Source: Notospermus geniculatus
Lineage: Eukaryota; Nemertea; Pilidiophora; Heteronemertea; Lineidae
Direction: 5' to 3'
Assembly (NCBI GenBank): GCA_002633025.1
Contig: NMRB01000973.1
Span: 123,044-187,043 of the forward strand
Length of the DNA stretch: 64,000 nucleotides
The notes beneath the pieces are model-generated. The model did no database searches and was not told the origin of the DNA. It was given only the letters and a program-made list of their open reading frames with translations. The position numbers and the translations under genes are program-made. This document shows, piece by piece, positions 40,001-46,089 of this stretch; within the stretch, counting starts at the first letter, position 1, and each line of letters starts with the position of its first letter.

Positions 40001-40173
40001 TTCAGTTGCCACGAGACTCAGTCAACGAATGTCTCTGTGTGGAAAGTTTGTAACGAAGGAACTTGAGTCAGAAGTCCAATGAGGCACACCTCGGTTCTTA
40101 AAGGATTAGATTGTTGAAACACATTTTCATTGCAGGTATGCCAGGAAGCCCGGACGTCCGAAGTGCATGCTAG
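9988..40173 (+). CDS. micro-exon gene for a secreted Cys-loop peptide precursor (10 coding exons)
   Basis: Seen: ten short exons with GT-AG sites and matching phase, at 10001-10055, 14922-14936, 18102-18125, 18762-18800, 34157-34180, 34362-34385, 36746-36769, 38987-39010, 39192-39215 and 40136-40173 (stop TAG 40171-40173). Every intron is phase 1; internal exons are multiples of 3. The joined frame is about 96 aa: a signal peptide of 18-19 aa, then three disulfide-loop candidates (CIPGVPSPDPRC, CVHGLYC, CMPGSPDVRSAC) between charged spacers (DEIDREVR, GKKKREVR, ETVEREIR). The first two loops run into GKKKR, which in metazoan peptide precursors marks amidation (Gly) plus convertase cleavage. 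Inference: a secreted peptide or neuropeptide precursor with micro-exon-gene architecture. ATG 10001 has A at -3. The family is not recognised; another secreted role is possible. Introns are full of transposons. Confidence 0.75.
11272..11395. mobile_element. GGGCC-type MITE
   Basis: Left GTATTTTAGAACGTTCCT and right AGGAACGTTCTAAAATAC are inverted, with a GGGCC-like terminus on the right. TTAAGG words form a second internal inverted pair. Confidence 0.6.
12258..12633. mobile_element. MULE-like foldback element, 9-bp target duplication
   Basis: The termini are CATTTTGGTTTCCGAAGCC and the inverted GGCTTCGGGAACCAAAAT, as in the element at 29579-29864. CAAATATAA (12249-12257) and CAAATAAAA (12634-12642) flank it and differ at one base, as expected of an aged 9-bp duplication. 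It is non-coding. A 9-bp duplication with long TIRs points to Mutator-like elements. Confidence 0.6.
13877..14737. mobile_element. GGGCC-type TIR element, 861 bp
   Basis: GGGCCCGTATGCATAAAGG is present at both ends in inverted orientation. Degenerate TGGAATAAGCTTA/TATTCC words recur inside, so the interior is partly self-complementary. There is no transposase frame. Confidence 0.65.
14922..14936 (+). CDS. exon 2 (15 nt) of the micro-exon gene
   Basis: Flanked by CTTCTTTCAG and GTAAGTACAT. With the G carried from exon 1 it reads A-H-P-A-L and leaves G. It probably contributes the signal-peptidase site (VSA before HPAL). Confidence 0.75.
   Translation, partial: PTLP
15107..15367. mobile_element. 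MITE in intron 2
   Basis: CGTTACAATAAAAATATTTT followed by ACTTTGAATGATAA is repeated in reverse at 15333-15367. The arms are about 35 bp and AT-rich, with no ORF. Confidence 0.6.
16587..16640. repeat. 54-bp near-perfect palindrome
   Basis: GAAGGTGGGAGGTTAAGGTC and its complement enclose AAGCTTATAAGCT. There is only a single off-register base near the centre. Intronic, of unknown role. Confidence 0.7.
16683..17111. mobile_element. 429-bp self-palindromic MITE with TA duplication
   Basis: The outer ends are TGGCAAGCCGTTTGTACATT and its inverse, with TA on both sides (16681-16682, 17112-17113). Each arm of about 200 bp is made of smaller palindromes built from AAAACTCAGTTTTTGTC-like words alternating with TAGGATTTTGTC, so the element can fold at two scales. 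A Tc1/mariner-like origin is inferred from the TA duplication. Confidence 0.7.
17120..17983 (+). mobile_element. Helentron-like non-autonomous element (gamma), 3' part
   Basis: The 5' half resembles 30900-31130 of the element at 30474 (shared GCCAGAGTGGCACCCGGC). The 3' half has an A/C/G-rich GACAGACGG tract (17860-17915) followed by a spaced hairpin, GGTTTCC ... GGAAAGC, ending at CATAAA. The order matches elements at 26672 and 63668. The 5' terminus is not clearly defined. Confidence 0.45.
18102..18125 (+). CDS. exon 3 (24 nt), acidic spacer
   Basis: Acceptor TTTCTCCACAG, donor GTAAGTATC. It reads D-E-I-D-R-E-V-R and leaves T. 15 of 24 bases match exon 6 (34362), and the peptide DEIDREVR parallels ETVEREIR, so the spacers are paralogous. 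Confidence 0.75.
18762..18800 (+). CDS. exon 4 (39 nt), first Cys loop
   Basis: Acceptor AATTCCTGCAG, donor GTAAGTTGAG. T from exon 3 plus GT makes the first Cys, giving CIPGVPSPDPRCH and a leftover G. Joined to exon 5 it becomes ...RCH-GKKKR. Flanking intron sequence is homologous to that around exon 7 (36746). Confidence 0.8.
19291..21300. mobile_element. nested element with TIRs made of tandem 12-mers
   Basis: The left arm is repeated AAGTCCGACATCCC units (about 19294-19515) and the right arm carries the inverse, CTTGTGGGATGTCGGG (21252-21298). It sits inside the 19018-21521 element. The ORFs inside (for example 19629-19955) match no family I recognise. Confidence 0.45.
20195..21250. mobile_element. 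second-level nested TIR element
   Basis: TAAAGGACTAAAGT followed by GAAAACGTAA is inverted at 21217-21250. It is non-coding as far as can be seen. Internal words around GATGTCCCCATGCATTG match 3298-3330. Confidence 0.5.
21529..21970. mobile_element. second copy of the CAGGCCTCACACGG element, left part
   Basis: It begins CAGGCCTCACACGGGG only seven bases after the first copy's right end and continues with GGTTCAAAACCGTGCTGAAT. The right terminus is not evident. Confidence 0.5.
21992..23257. mobile_element. TIR element, 1.27 kb
   Basis: TTAAAGTAATTGGCCAGAGG is present at both ends in inverted orientation. A second inverted pair around GATGACGTCACACGAGGGCG (22192) and CGCCCTCGTGTGACGTCATC (23073) lies inside. 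No transposase frame is visible, so it is probably a deleted derivative. Confidence 0.65.
23555..23687. mobile_element. pogo/Tigger-like MITE
   Basis: CAGTCCACTCTCGTTATACC and the inverse GTATAACGCGAGTGGACTG form the ends, with TA directly outside both. The CAGT start, CTCGTTATA core and TA duplication match pogo/Tigger-type elements. Confidence 0.75.
23970..24115 (-). mobile_element. Penelope-like element terminal segment
   Basis: It matches the short insert at 52058-52228 and lies about 0.5 kb downstream (minus strand) of the GIY-YIG region of the Penelope-like element. It is most simply that element's 3' terminal repeat. It contains the hammerhead-like fold annotated at 24031-24080. Confidence 0.6.
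24031..24080 (-). ncRNA. hammerhead-ribozyme-like motif, degenerate
   Basis: On the minus strand: a stem II GACCCC-GGTT-GGGGTC followed by GAAA, a short stem III and UC before TGG, which pairs with the upstream CCA. The catalytic CUGANGA box is changed to CCAGAAGA here. Penelope-like elements are known to carry hammerhead motifs in their terminal repeats. Confidence 0.5.
24116..24619. other. A-rich stretch between the PLE coding region and its terminal repeat
   Basis: Purine-rich on the + strand (AAGAAAG, GGGAAGGG words). No conserved frame. Probably the 3' untranslated part of the Penelope-like element. Confidence 0.35.
24620..26520 (-). pseudogene. Penelope-like retroelement (RT plus GIY-YIG), broken
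   Basis: Penelope-like elements encode a reverse transcriptase (RT) fused to a GIY-YIG endonuclease. On the minus strand the order is: FYLLPKVHKPG and PGRPVVS near 26350-26270; VTLDVVSLYPSIPH (motif A) near 26130; MAPSYAIIFMNMLES near 25920; LRFIDDVFSVW (FIDD in place of YxDD) near 25840; then the C-terminal DLHVKPTDTHQYLHP; and YVGQT with the distal RWIWTI...SGLN block of the GIY-YIG domain (24912-24650). At least three frame changes separate these, so it cannot be functional. The hammerhead-like repeat at 24031-24080 supports the class assignment. Confidence 0.8.
26760..26933. repeat. pentameric microsatellites with strand switches
   Basis: (ACATG)n changes to (TCGTG)n, back to (ACATG)n and then to (TCATG)n up to the assembly gap. 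The gap is probably an uncollapsed repeat. Confidence 0.85.
26934..27404. other. assembly gap (471 N)
   Basis: All bases are N. It lies inside the Helentron-like element and next to pentamer repeats. Confidence 0.99.
27757..28140. repeat. old intron-duplicate fragment and microsatellites
   Basis: 27757-27925 resembles the intron just upstream of exons 5 and 8 (33880-34010, 38710-38830) but carries no exon. It is followed by (AAT)n at about 27935-28030 and CACAT/CACAC-type pentamers at about 28045-28140. Confidence 0.6.
28309..29528. other. unassigned insert within eta copy 1
   Basis: Sequence absent from the sister copy. It contains a 44-bp palindrome at 28576-28619 (GAGAGGATGCATTG and inverse) and a partial direct duplication: AACCGACTGGAAGC with CCTCTGTTTG occurs at about 28640-28692 and 28793-28866. 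No gene is supported. Confidence 0.4.
29579..29864. mobile_element. MULE-like foldback element, 9-bp target duplication, empty site known
   Basis: It has nearly perfect arms of about 125 bp beginning CATTTTGGTTCCCGAAGC. CTGGAGCGT flanks it on both sides (29570-29578 and 29865-29873). The sister locus at 38040-38060 has a single CTGGAGCGT and no insert. A related element lies at 12258-12633. Confidence 0.8.
29917..30409 (+). mobile_element. TIR element with a helicase-like ORF remnant, 9-bp target duplication
   Basis: The ends are TAGTCCGAAC and GTTCGGACTA. CACGCCGCC is duplicated at 29908-29916 and 30410-30418, while the sister locus near 38085 has one copy. The + strand fragment at about 30180-30280 reads LKPKQVECLRAALSNDTIAV. 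A partial second copy (48645-48918) continues as LPT-CT-GYG, resembling the RecQ-type motif 0/motif I (Q...LPTGYGKS). Inference: a deleted derivative of a helicase-carrying transposon. Confidence 0.55.
30474..32795 (+). mobile_element. Helentron-like non-autonomous element (beta), 2.3 kb
   Basis: The 5' end is ACAAGTGT, a small hairpin ACCGC-AGG-GCGGT, then TATACACCCGTC. The 3' end has an ACGCACGAC tract and the hairpin ATACGGCCCGTC-tgc-GACGGGCGTAT, whose arm matches the 5' subterminal motif with one mismatch. The interior contains about four degenerate 140-bp repeats around CACCTGGCGGCCATATTGGA (31242-32330). The sister locus at 38141-38155 reads CTACACTACTTAAAAACCC without the insert, so there is no target duplication. 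This structure fits Helentron-derived (HINE, pearl or DINE-like) elements. Confidence 0.75.
32893..33407. mobile_element. TIR element, TAT duplication, empty site known
   Basis: AGCCCTTTTTACACGGTGC and its inverse form the ends, with TAT on both sides (32890-32892, 33408-33410). The sister element near 38250 reads GGGTCTATGAGACCC uninterrupted. A 3-bp duplication and 19-bp TIR suggest a PIF/Harbinger-related family. Confidence 0.7.
34157..34180 (+). CDS. exon 5 (24 nt), GKKKREVR spacer
   Basis: Acceptor CTCTCTTTACAG, donor GTAAGC. It begins GC, so the G left by exon 4 makes Gly: G-K-K-K-R-E-V-R, leaving G. This supplies the amidation and cleavage signal after the first Cys loop. Identical to exon 8. 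Confidence 0.8.
34362..34385 (+). CDS. exon 6 (24 nt), ETVEREIR spacer
   Basis: Acceptor TTTGCATTTTCAG, donor GTAAGG. The G from exon 5 plus AA gives Glu: E-T-V-E-R-E-I-R, leaving T. Identical to exon 9. Confidence 0.8.
34386..36745 (+). other. intron 6 of the micro-exon gene
   Basis: It contains a LINE-3'-end-like hairpin (GGCCGAAGCACAAGCATTAGTGGCC near 35020) and a region 35505-35994 with inverted TAGCTACGCTGGTCT ends. No further phase-1 exon was found. A single N is at 36533. Confidence 0.55.
36746..36769 (+). CDS. exon 7 (24 nt), second Cys loop
   Basis: Acceptor AATTCATGCAG, donor GTAAGTTGAC. The T from exon 6 plus GT makes Cys: C-V-H-G-L-Y-C-P, leaving G, which exon 8 completes to Gly before KKKR. 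The predicted product is a C-x5-C loop ending CP-amide. The flanking introns match those of exon 4, so exons 4 and 7 are ancient duplicates of different length (39 and 24 nt). Confidence 0.8.
37315..37674. mobile_element. GGGCC-type MITE with another nested inside
   Basis: Outer ends GGCCGTGATCAAAAAGGGTG and inverse CACCCTTTTTGAATACGGCC. A second element with AGGGCCGATTTTTTAAACG ends sits inside at 37434-37646. Confidence 0.6.
37892..38324. mobile_element. TIR element eta copy 2, uninterrupted
   Basis: AGCCCTGTTTACACTACAT and its inverse (ending ...GTAAACAGCGCT) bound 433 bp. This copy serves as the empty-site reference for the insertions in 28206-33487. The ends resemble the TAA-flanked family at 980, 3488 and 49806. 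Confidence 0.7.
38987..39010 (+). CDS. exon 8 (24 nt), GKKKREVR spacer
   Basis: Same sequence, splice sites and phase as exon 5. After exon 7 it gives ...CP-GKKKR, the second amidation and cleavage signal. Confidence 0.8.
39192..39215 (+). CDS. exon 9 (24 nt), ETVEREIR spacer
   Basis: Same sequence, splice sites and phase as exon 6. It leaves T, which makes Cys with exon 10. Confidence 0.8.
40136..40173 (+). CDS. exon 10, third Cys loop and stop
   Basis: Acceptor ACATTTTCATTGCAG. The T from exon 9 plus GT makes Cys: C-M-P-G-S-P-D-V-R-S-A-C, then TAG at 40171-40173. CMPGSPDVRSAC parallels CIPGVPSPDPRC of exon 4. A donor-like GGTGAGT follows the stop directly, so a 3'-UTR intron is possible. 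Confidence 0.75.
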
Positions 40174-40206
40174 GGTGAGTTAGAAAAGAGTAATTACAAA
40201 ATTTAG

Positions 40207-40341
40207 TGTGTGTGTGTGGGGGGGGGGTGCGTGCGTACGTGCGTGCGTGGGCCATGTGCGTGGGCCATGTGCGTGCGTACGAGCGTGGGTCATGTGCGTG
40301 CGTACGTGCGTGGGCCGTGCGTGTGTGTGTGTGTGTGTGTG
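40207..40341. repeat. GT/GTGC-rich microsatellite
   Basis: (GT)n with G-run, then GTGCGTGC and GGGCCATGTGCGTG repeats and a second (GT)n, just downstream of the stop of the micro-exon gene. Confidence 0.85.
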
Positions 40342-40649
40342 TCAACCTGAAACATCGTGCATCGACGTATCAAAATCAATATCACGTGATCAGAATTCAC
40401 ATTCGAAGCCGACTGTAAGCATCCACTGAAAAAAGCAATAACAACAAACTATTATCCGTATCATAACTTTGGTTTTAAATCAGCCCCATCCAATTATGGA
40501 CAAAAGATAGCCATTTGAAAAAAAAACAAGTTCGGCAGATACTAGTTTAATCATTTTGTAGTTCGTGCAGTTAAAATAATTTGAGCATGAACGGCGTGAC
40601 TGATTGCAAACTAAACTTGAATGGTTCTGTTCCACTGTAAATAACGTAC

Positions 40650-40925
40650 AGTCATTGACATTAGTTTATCTCCACCTGACATCTTGAATATTTCAAATAC
40701 TACTGGACCAATTTTAACACGGTTTGTTGCACATGAAAGTATATCTTGTTGGTCATATTTCTGCATCAAAATTTTGGATATTCGGAAATATCGTTATTAT
40801 GTAATAGCTCATCAGAAAAAAAAACACTAAAAATCAACATTGTTGTTACCGGTACGTAATGTTTTGTGATTTTTGTTGCAGTTCTGATAGAGTGGAACTT
40901 TCTACATTACGTTTCCTCAGCGCCT
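40650..40925 (-). repeat. dispersed repeat R1, copy 2
   Basis: Reverse-orientation match to 1-520 and 42840-43480, including TATCTCCACCTGACATC and AATTTTAACACGGTTTGTTG. Confidence 0.65.
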
Positions 40926-42839
40926 ATTCGATTTTGGTCGGCGACCCGAGTAATGCTTTGATGTGTCGGGTCCGGGGGAGGTCTGATAAGCACTGATAAG
41001 CGCCTGCATGTGTTTGTATTGGCATAATCTGTCCCAGAACGGGTGCCACACTGGGGCTAAAATCTCCTTTAATAATGGTCTGATAAATTTGGAAGTTGCT
41101 GCATTCTTTCTAGCAGGTTGATGATAGTAGATTTACGTTTTTGAAAATTTGAAAACGATCCAGAAATAAGGAAATTGTAACAGGTTTTGTCCTGCGATAC
41201 ATCCGCCCGACCCAAGGCTTGGCTGTTCCAAATAAAACGCACACACCCCACCGATCCACTCGAGGAAGATTAACTACACGGTACACTAGGCTTGCCGAAC
41301 ATCTGTATTTGATCCTCTGATGGAAACAGTCTGGCAACTGAGTTTTATTGTGTGTGGTAGCGTACTAATAAAGAATACTTTGTAGAAAAAGTTCGACGAT
41401 TTATGGAATGCATTACTTAGTAAAAGTATCAGAAAAGTGGCCGTCAGAGCTGGCTTCCCGCCAACTCTACAGCATATACTAACTAAGTATCTCCATGAGT
41501 GTGTGCCTACGATGTTTCTGGTCAACCGGTCTGACTAGAAATAAGCTATGATGGACACTATGGGAGGCTCAATTTGGGTCTTTTGCTAATACTCTTTTGA
41601 CTTTTTATTGCAAGCTTTACTTTGATCAACCAGTGGGGCCAAGAGTTATCAAGTTAGTTACACTCAGTTGGAAGAAATCAGGAGCCAATCAGAAACCAAC
41701 TTGCTAAAATTGCTGTAATATGCGGGAAATTTGAATTCACTTGGAGTCTAGAGGCCTTTCACAGCCACTTTAGGGCCTACCTGACTGTCCATGGCTTGAG
41801 AGAAGTTTTTTCTCCCTAAAGTTAGGGCCTAATAGTCTAATCTCTGAGGAACTGAGTCAGGTTTAAGAGAATACTCGCAACAGATTATAACAGCAAACAC
41901 ACAAAAGGAACGTGTAGGCCTAGTAATACACAATGTAACTAAAACCTTTGTCTATTGAGCTGTCATGATCAGCTGCCGACATGGCTGATTTAGTGAAAGT
42001 TAGTTACCGGTACCAAAGGTTAGGAACCAAAGGATCTGGTACCCCCTGCATTCCCCTTCCCTGCCAAAGCAAATAACTCCTCTTGAAATCTCCACAGGAG
42101 TGATTTTTTCATTGCTTCCCTGGAATCTTCAGGGGAGTGATATGCTTCCGGGAAACACTCCAGGGGAGTGATTTTCAGTTCACTCCCCTGTAGTGTCCCA
42201 CGGGAGTGACCAATCATTACCCTAAGTAAAATTCTCCTGACATGCACTGTATTCACAATTCGGTTCCACCATCAGTGGCTACACACCATTGGAATGGAAT
42301 GATGAATGTGAAAACTGTGTTGATTCAGTAATGTTCTTCTGATCAATGAAGCATTTCCCAGCGAAACTGCATAGATATCCTTATTCACCCTGAAACATTG
42401 ACATCAATCTGACGAATTTTCAGATAAATTGATCAAGAGTTAGGTTTTAGGTTTTTAAAGGCATAACAACTTTTACTAGTTCTGCAAAATATTTCTTCAT
42501 GAAAAGCATCTTTTGCCCTTCCAAAACAAGTAACAATTTGGAATTCAACGTAAGCAGGCCAAGCTGAATAGTATGTAGGCAGTATAATACACACCAATCC
42601 CTGCCATGGTGATACAGAATGTCCTTTTAATCTGTTGTTTGTGGGAAGTATAATTAACTGTGATTACAGACATGATCGCCTGCTTGCCATATGCTCGCCT
42701 GGGTTTTAGCTGTGAGCAGAGGGAGGGAAATAATAGTTTACAACAGCCACACCTGGTTGTTCTTATAGCGGTTTTGAGTGCCTCAGGACTGCTCTTATTT
42801 CAGGGCTCCCAGAATAGGCAGCAGAGAAACGTAATGTAA
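40926..42839. other. unassigned sequence
   Basis: No gene is supported. A short cluster at 42070-42215 repeats GGGGAGTGATT-like words about four times. A candidate splice-bounded 32-nt segment at 42803-42834 is discussed under rejected items. Confidence 0.3.
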
Positions 42840-43480
42840 GGATTTGGGGCATTGTTTCATCAAAATATGTTGAGTGGTTGCTGAGATATCTGAGATTATC
42901 AAAAGTTTGATAATTTGAGATTTTCGTGCTTTTCATGTAATTTTGATGCCATTAGATAAAGCTAACCTCAGAACACGGGTTTACAGAATTTTGGAACTTT
43001 TTGGTGTTATTTTATGCATATTTGTCAACAATTCAAAATGTTGATATTTTTTAAAACATGCTTAACTTCTTACCGGTTTAAGCTAAAAGTTGTAAAACTT
43101 CATACTTCTACTTTTTGAAGTGAGCTCTGTCTACTGATATCAAAATTTTGTGAACAATTGGAAATTTTCAAATTATCGAAATTTTGATAATTTCAGATAT
43201 CTCAGCAACCACACAACATATTTTGATGAAACAAAGCCTCAAATCCTTCAAAAGTTCCACTCTATCAGAACTGCAAAAAAATCACAAAAAAATTACGTAA
43301 TAATAATGTTGATTTTAGTGTGTTTTTTTCTGATGAGCTATTACATAATAACGATATTTTCGAATATCCCAAATTTTAATGCAGAAATGTGACCAACAAG
43401 ATATACTTTCATGTGCAACAAATCGTGTTAAAATTGGTCCAGTAGTATTTGAAATATTCACGATGTCAGGTGGAGATAAA
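42840..43480 (+). repeat. dispersed repeat R1, copy 3
   Basis: The longest copy. It matches 1-520 through TCTCAGCAACCA, ATCAGAACTGC and TTTGAAATATTC and lacks coding potential. Confidence 0.65.
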
Positions 43481-43862
43481 CTTATGTCAATGACTGTACA
43501 AAGGATATATAGGCAACCCTCGTATAGTACCGTCTTCCTATACTGGTTGTACAATCTAAAGAGCCGTATACATTTCGTGGGGTATATATTATCCCCGGAA
43601 CGGAATAGTTATTTTTGCCCGGAATGGAACAGAAATGAAAATGTGGAATGACCATAAAACCGGATATGGCGGAATGGCGGAGCCAATTTAAATATCCCAC
43701 CAGCAACTAACAGAACACGTGGTCGAACGAGTTTTGTCAAAGATGATTTCCCTTTTGGTTCTCCATCCCCTCTGTTATACGGACGTCTACGGTCAACATT
43801 TTCAATGCGATTCCAGGTTTCTCTTGTGTTGAAAAAAGGATAACACTGTCACACTTAGACTT

Positions 43863-43984
43863 CTGGGCCCAAATCCATAAAACCTTGCCAGGCTTAGTTG
43901 TTTGCTAAAGTGCCCAGTTTGTACAGGCCGATGTACACAACTAGCAATCAACTAAGCTAGCAAGGTTTTATGGATTTGGGCCCA
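43863..43984. mobile_element. GGGCC-type MITE
   Basis: CTGGGCCCAAATCCATAAAA and its perfect inverse bound 122 bp. The inner half has CTAAGC/GCTTAG inverted words. Confidence 0.75.
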
Positions 43985-43989
43985 GTAGT

Positions 43990-43996
43990 TTTATGA

Positions 43997-44032
<36 letters not shown>

Positions 44033-45036
44033 GCCGTATATTAAAGTGCCATTATCACCAGAGTGCTCAAGGGCACCTTACAATAGATATACATATATAT
44101 AACACATCCTAAAAACCATCAGGGAAAAAAAACGCCTAAAAAAGACAGAAGATAAAACATTAAAACATTGAAGTTAAGACATTAATTGACATGATTGAAA
44201 AAGATTAAAGGAATGACTTTCTAAAAAGGTAGGTTTTCAGAGCCTTTTTGAAGGATGGAAAGTTCTGAATGTCCCTCAGTGATTGTGGGAGGGCGTCCCA
44301 AAGGCTCGGAGCGATGACGTGAAAAGATCGCTGACCAAAACGTGTCTTACATCTAGGTACAGACAACAACATCTGACCACTGGAGCGAAGAGATCGACTT
44401 GGATTGTAGAGTGTGACCATGTCGCTGATATAGACTGGAGCCAAGTTATTTATGGCACGAGGATTTATGGACGAGGATCTTATATTCAATGCGACTCGCC
44501 ACTGGTAACCAGTGCAATTCCACCAAGATCGGCGTTATGTGGTCAGACCGCTTAGCTCCAGTGATCAGACGAACCGCTGCATTCTGCACTCTCTGCAATC
44601 GTTGAACAAGACAGTTCGGTAGACCACATAACAAAGCATTACAATAATCGAGGCGAGATGTGATAAGACCATGAACAAGGCTTTTGACAGCATTTTCCGT
44701 CAGACAAGGCCTTAGTCGCCCAATGCGTCTCAACTGAATAAAACAGGAGCGTATGATGGAGCTGACGTGAGTGTTCATGGTCATACAACTATCAAAAATC
44801 ACCCCGAGATTACGAGCGTGTTGACTGGGTGTCACAGAGGTACCACCAACTGAAACAGTGACAGCGGCATCAGATGACTTAGCGTCGAAGAACAACACCT
44901 CGGTTTTGTCCTCATTCAGTTTGAGAAAATTTGAGTTCATCCAGATCCTAATGTCGTTGAGGCAGTCTTCANAGTAGTAGGAATGGTAATAATAATGATT
45001 AAAACATTTTATGATAAAATTGAAGGAGTAAGACAT
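43990..45036 (-). pseudogene. CR1/L2-like LINE, 3' half of the RT ORF, broken
   Basis: The minus-strand frame includes FLKLNEDKTEVLFF, NLGVIFDS, LVHGLITSRLDYCNALL, VQNAAVRLI and LHWLPV (RT palm-thumb tail), then after a frameshift the C-terminal RSFHVIAPSLWDALP and FKKALKTYLF. The element is 5'-truncated near the N at 44972 and ends in an (ATT)n tract (43997-44033), typical of L2-like 3' ends. Non-functional. Confidence 0.8.
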
Positions 45037-45046
45037 TTGGCTGTGC

Positions 45047-45150
45047 TCAGTTAAGATACTTCAAAAATAAAAATGTTTTCAGACGACGCTTGAATATCGC
45101 TGTGTCTTTCATCATGTTGTCAGTCCAACAGAAAGATCGATTGTCATTAT
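45047..45150 (-). pseudogene. possible LINE C-terminal relic
   Basis: FKRRLKTFLFLKYLN on the minus strand resembles the conserved FKxxLKTxLF tail of CR1/L2-like LINEs. No RT motif is attached, so the call rests on this one motif. Confidence 0.35.
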
Positions 45151-45300
45151 CACACAGGAAGCCAATTGGCGACGTCCACGATGTTACATTTACGGGAAAA
45201 ATGCGTTTTTTATCAAAACAAAAATTACTACCGTAAAAACATAAAGAACACCGAATTAGGAACCCACGAACTAACGCCACGACTTGGCGCTGTCAGTGTA

Positions 45301-45488
45301 AAGGCGCCGCTCCACGTGACGTTTTTTCAATCGAAAGTTTGCTGTCAGATAGCCAATTATTGCTCTCAGACAGCAATAACTGCTGTCATACAAGACTGTA
45401 CGACAGCAATTATTGCTCTCTGACAGCAATAATTGACTATCTGACAGCAAACGTTCGACAGAAAACTGTCACGTGGAGCGGCGCCTTA
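45301..45488. mobile_element. foldback MITE
   Basis: AAGGCGCCGCTCCACGTGAC and its inverse form the ends. The interior consists of repeated, alternately oriented TTGCTGTCAGA words, so the whole 188 bp can fold on itself. Confidence 0.7.
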
Positions 45489-45774
45489 AGACCCGTAAGT
45501 TCCTACTTTCTAACAGTATTTTCATGTACATGTACGTACTTCTTGCCCCAAAATAAACCACTCTATATTTGCCATATTATCGGTTTCTTCTTCATGAAGA
45601 CAATAAAAGCAGTTGAGAATTTTAAGAAGTGATTCATCTCCAAGACTCCCTCATCATATTTCATATATTTTATTTAAATAGGCCTATATTTTTTTCCCCA
45701 CTCTTTATCTGTCAAAAACCCATGTACACAACTTTGTATACTAGGCGACAATAAAGATATTATTATTTATTTTT

Positions 45775-46025
45775 GTCCGTCCGTCCGTCATCATCGGCCG
45801 TCATCATCATCCGTCATCATCATCCGTCATCATCATCCGTCATCATCATCCGTCATCATCATCAGTCATCATCATCAGTCATCATCATCAGTCATCATCA
45901 TCAGTCATCATCATCAGTCATCATCATCAGTCATCATCATCAGTCATCATCATCAGTCATCATCATCAGTCATCATCATCAGTCATCATCATCAGTCATC
46001 ATCATCAGTCATCATCATCATTATT

Positions 46026-46080
<55 letters not shown>
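45775..46080. repeat. 13-bp minisatellite followed by (CAG)n
   Basis: About 18 copies of AGTCATCATCATC (earlier copies have CCG for AG), then about 17 GCA/CAG triplets at 46025-46080. The CAG tract abuts the RT motif of the LINE at 46080-48310. Confidence 0.9.

Positions 46081-46089
<9 letters not shown>

Noticed and set aside
42803-42834. candidate 32-nt exon between TTATTTCAG and GTAAGG
   Set aside because: Not a multiple of three and contains an in-frame stop in phase 1; at best a 3'-UTR exon.
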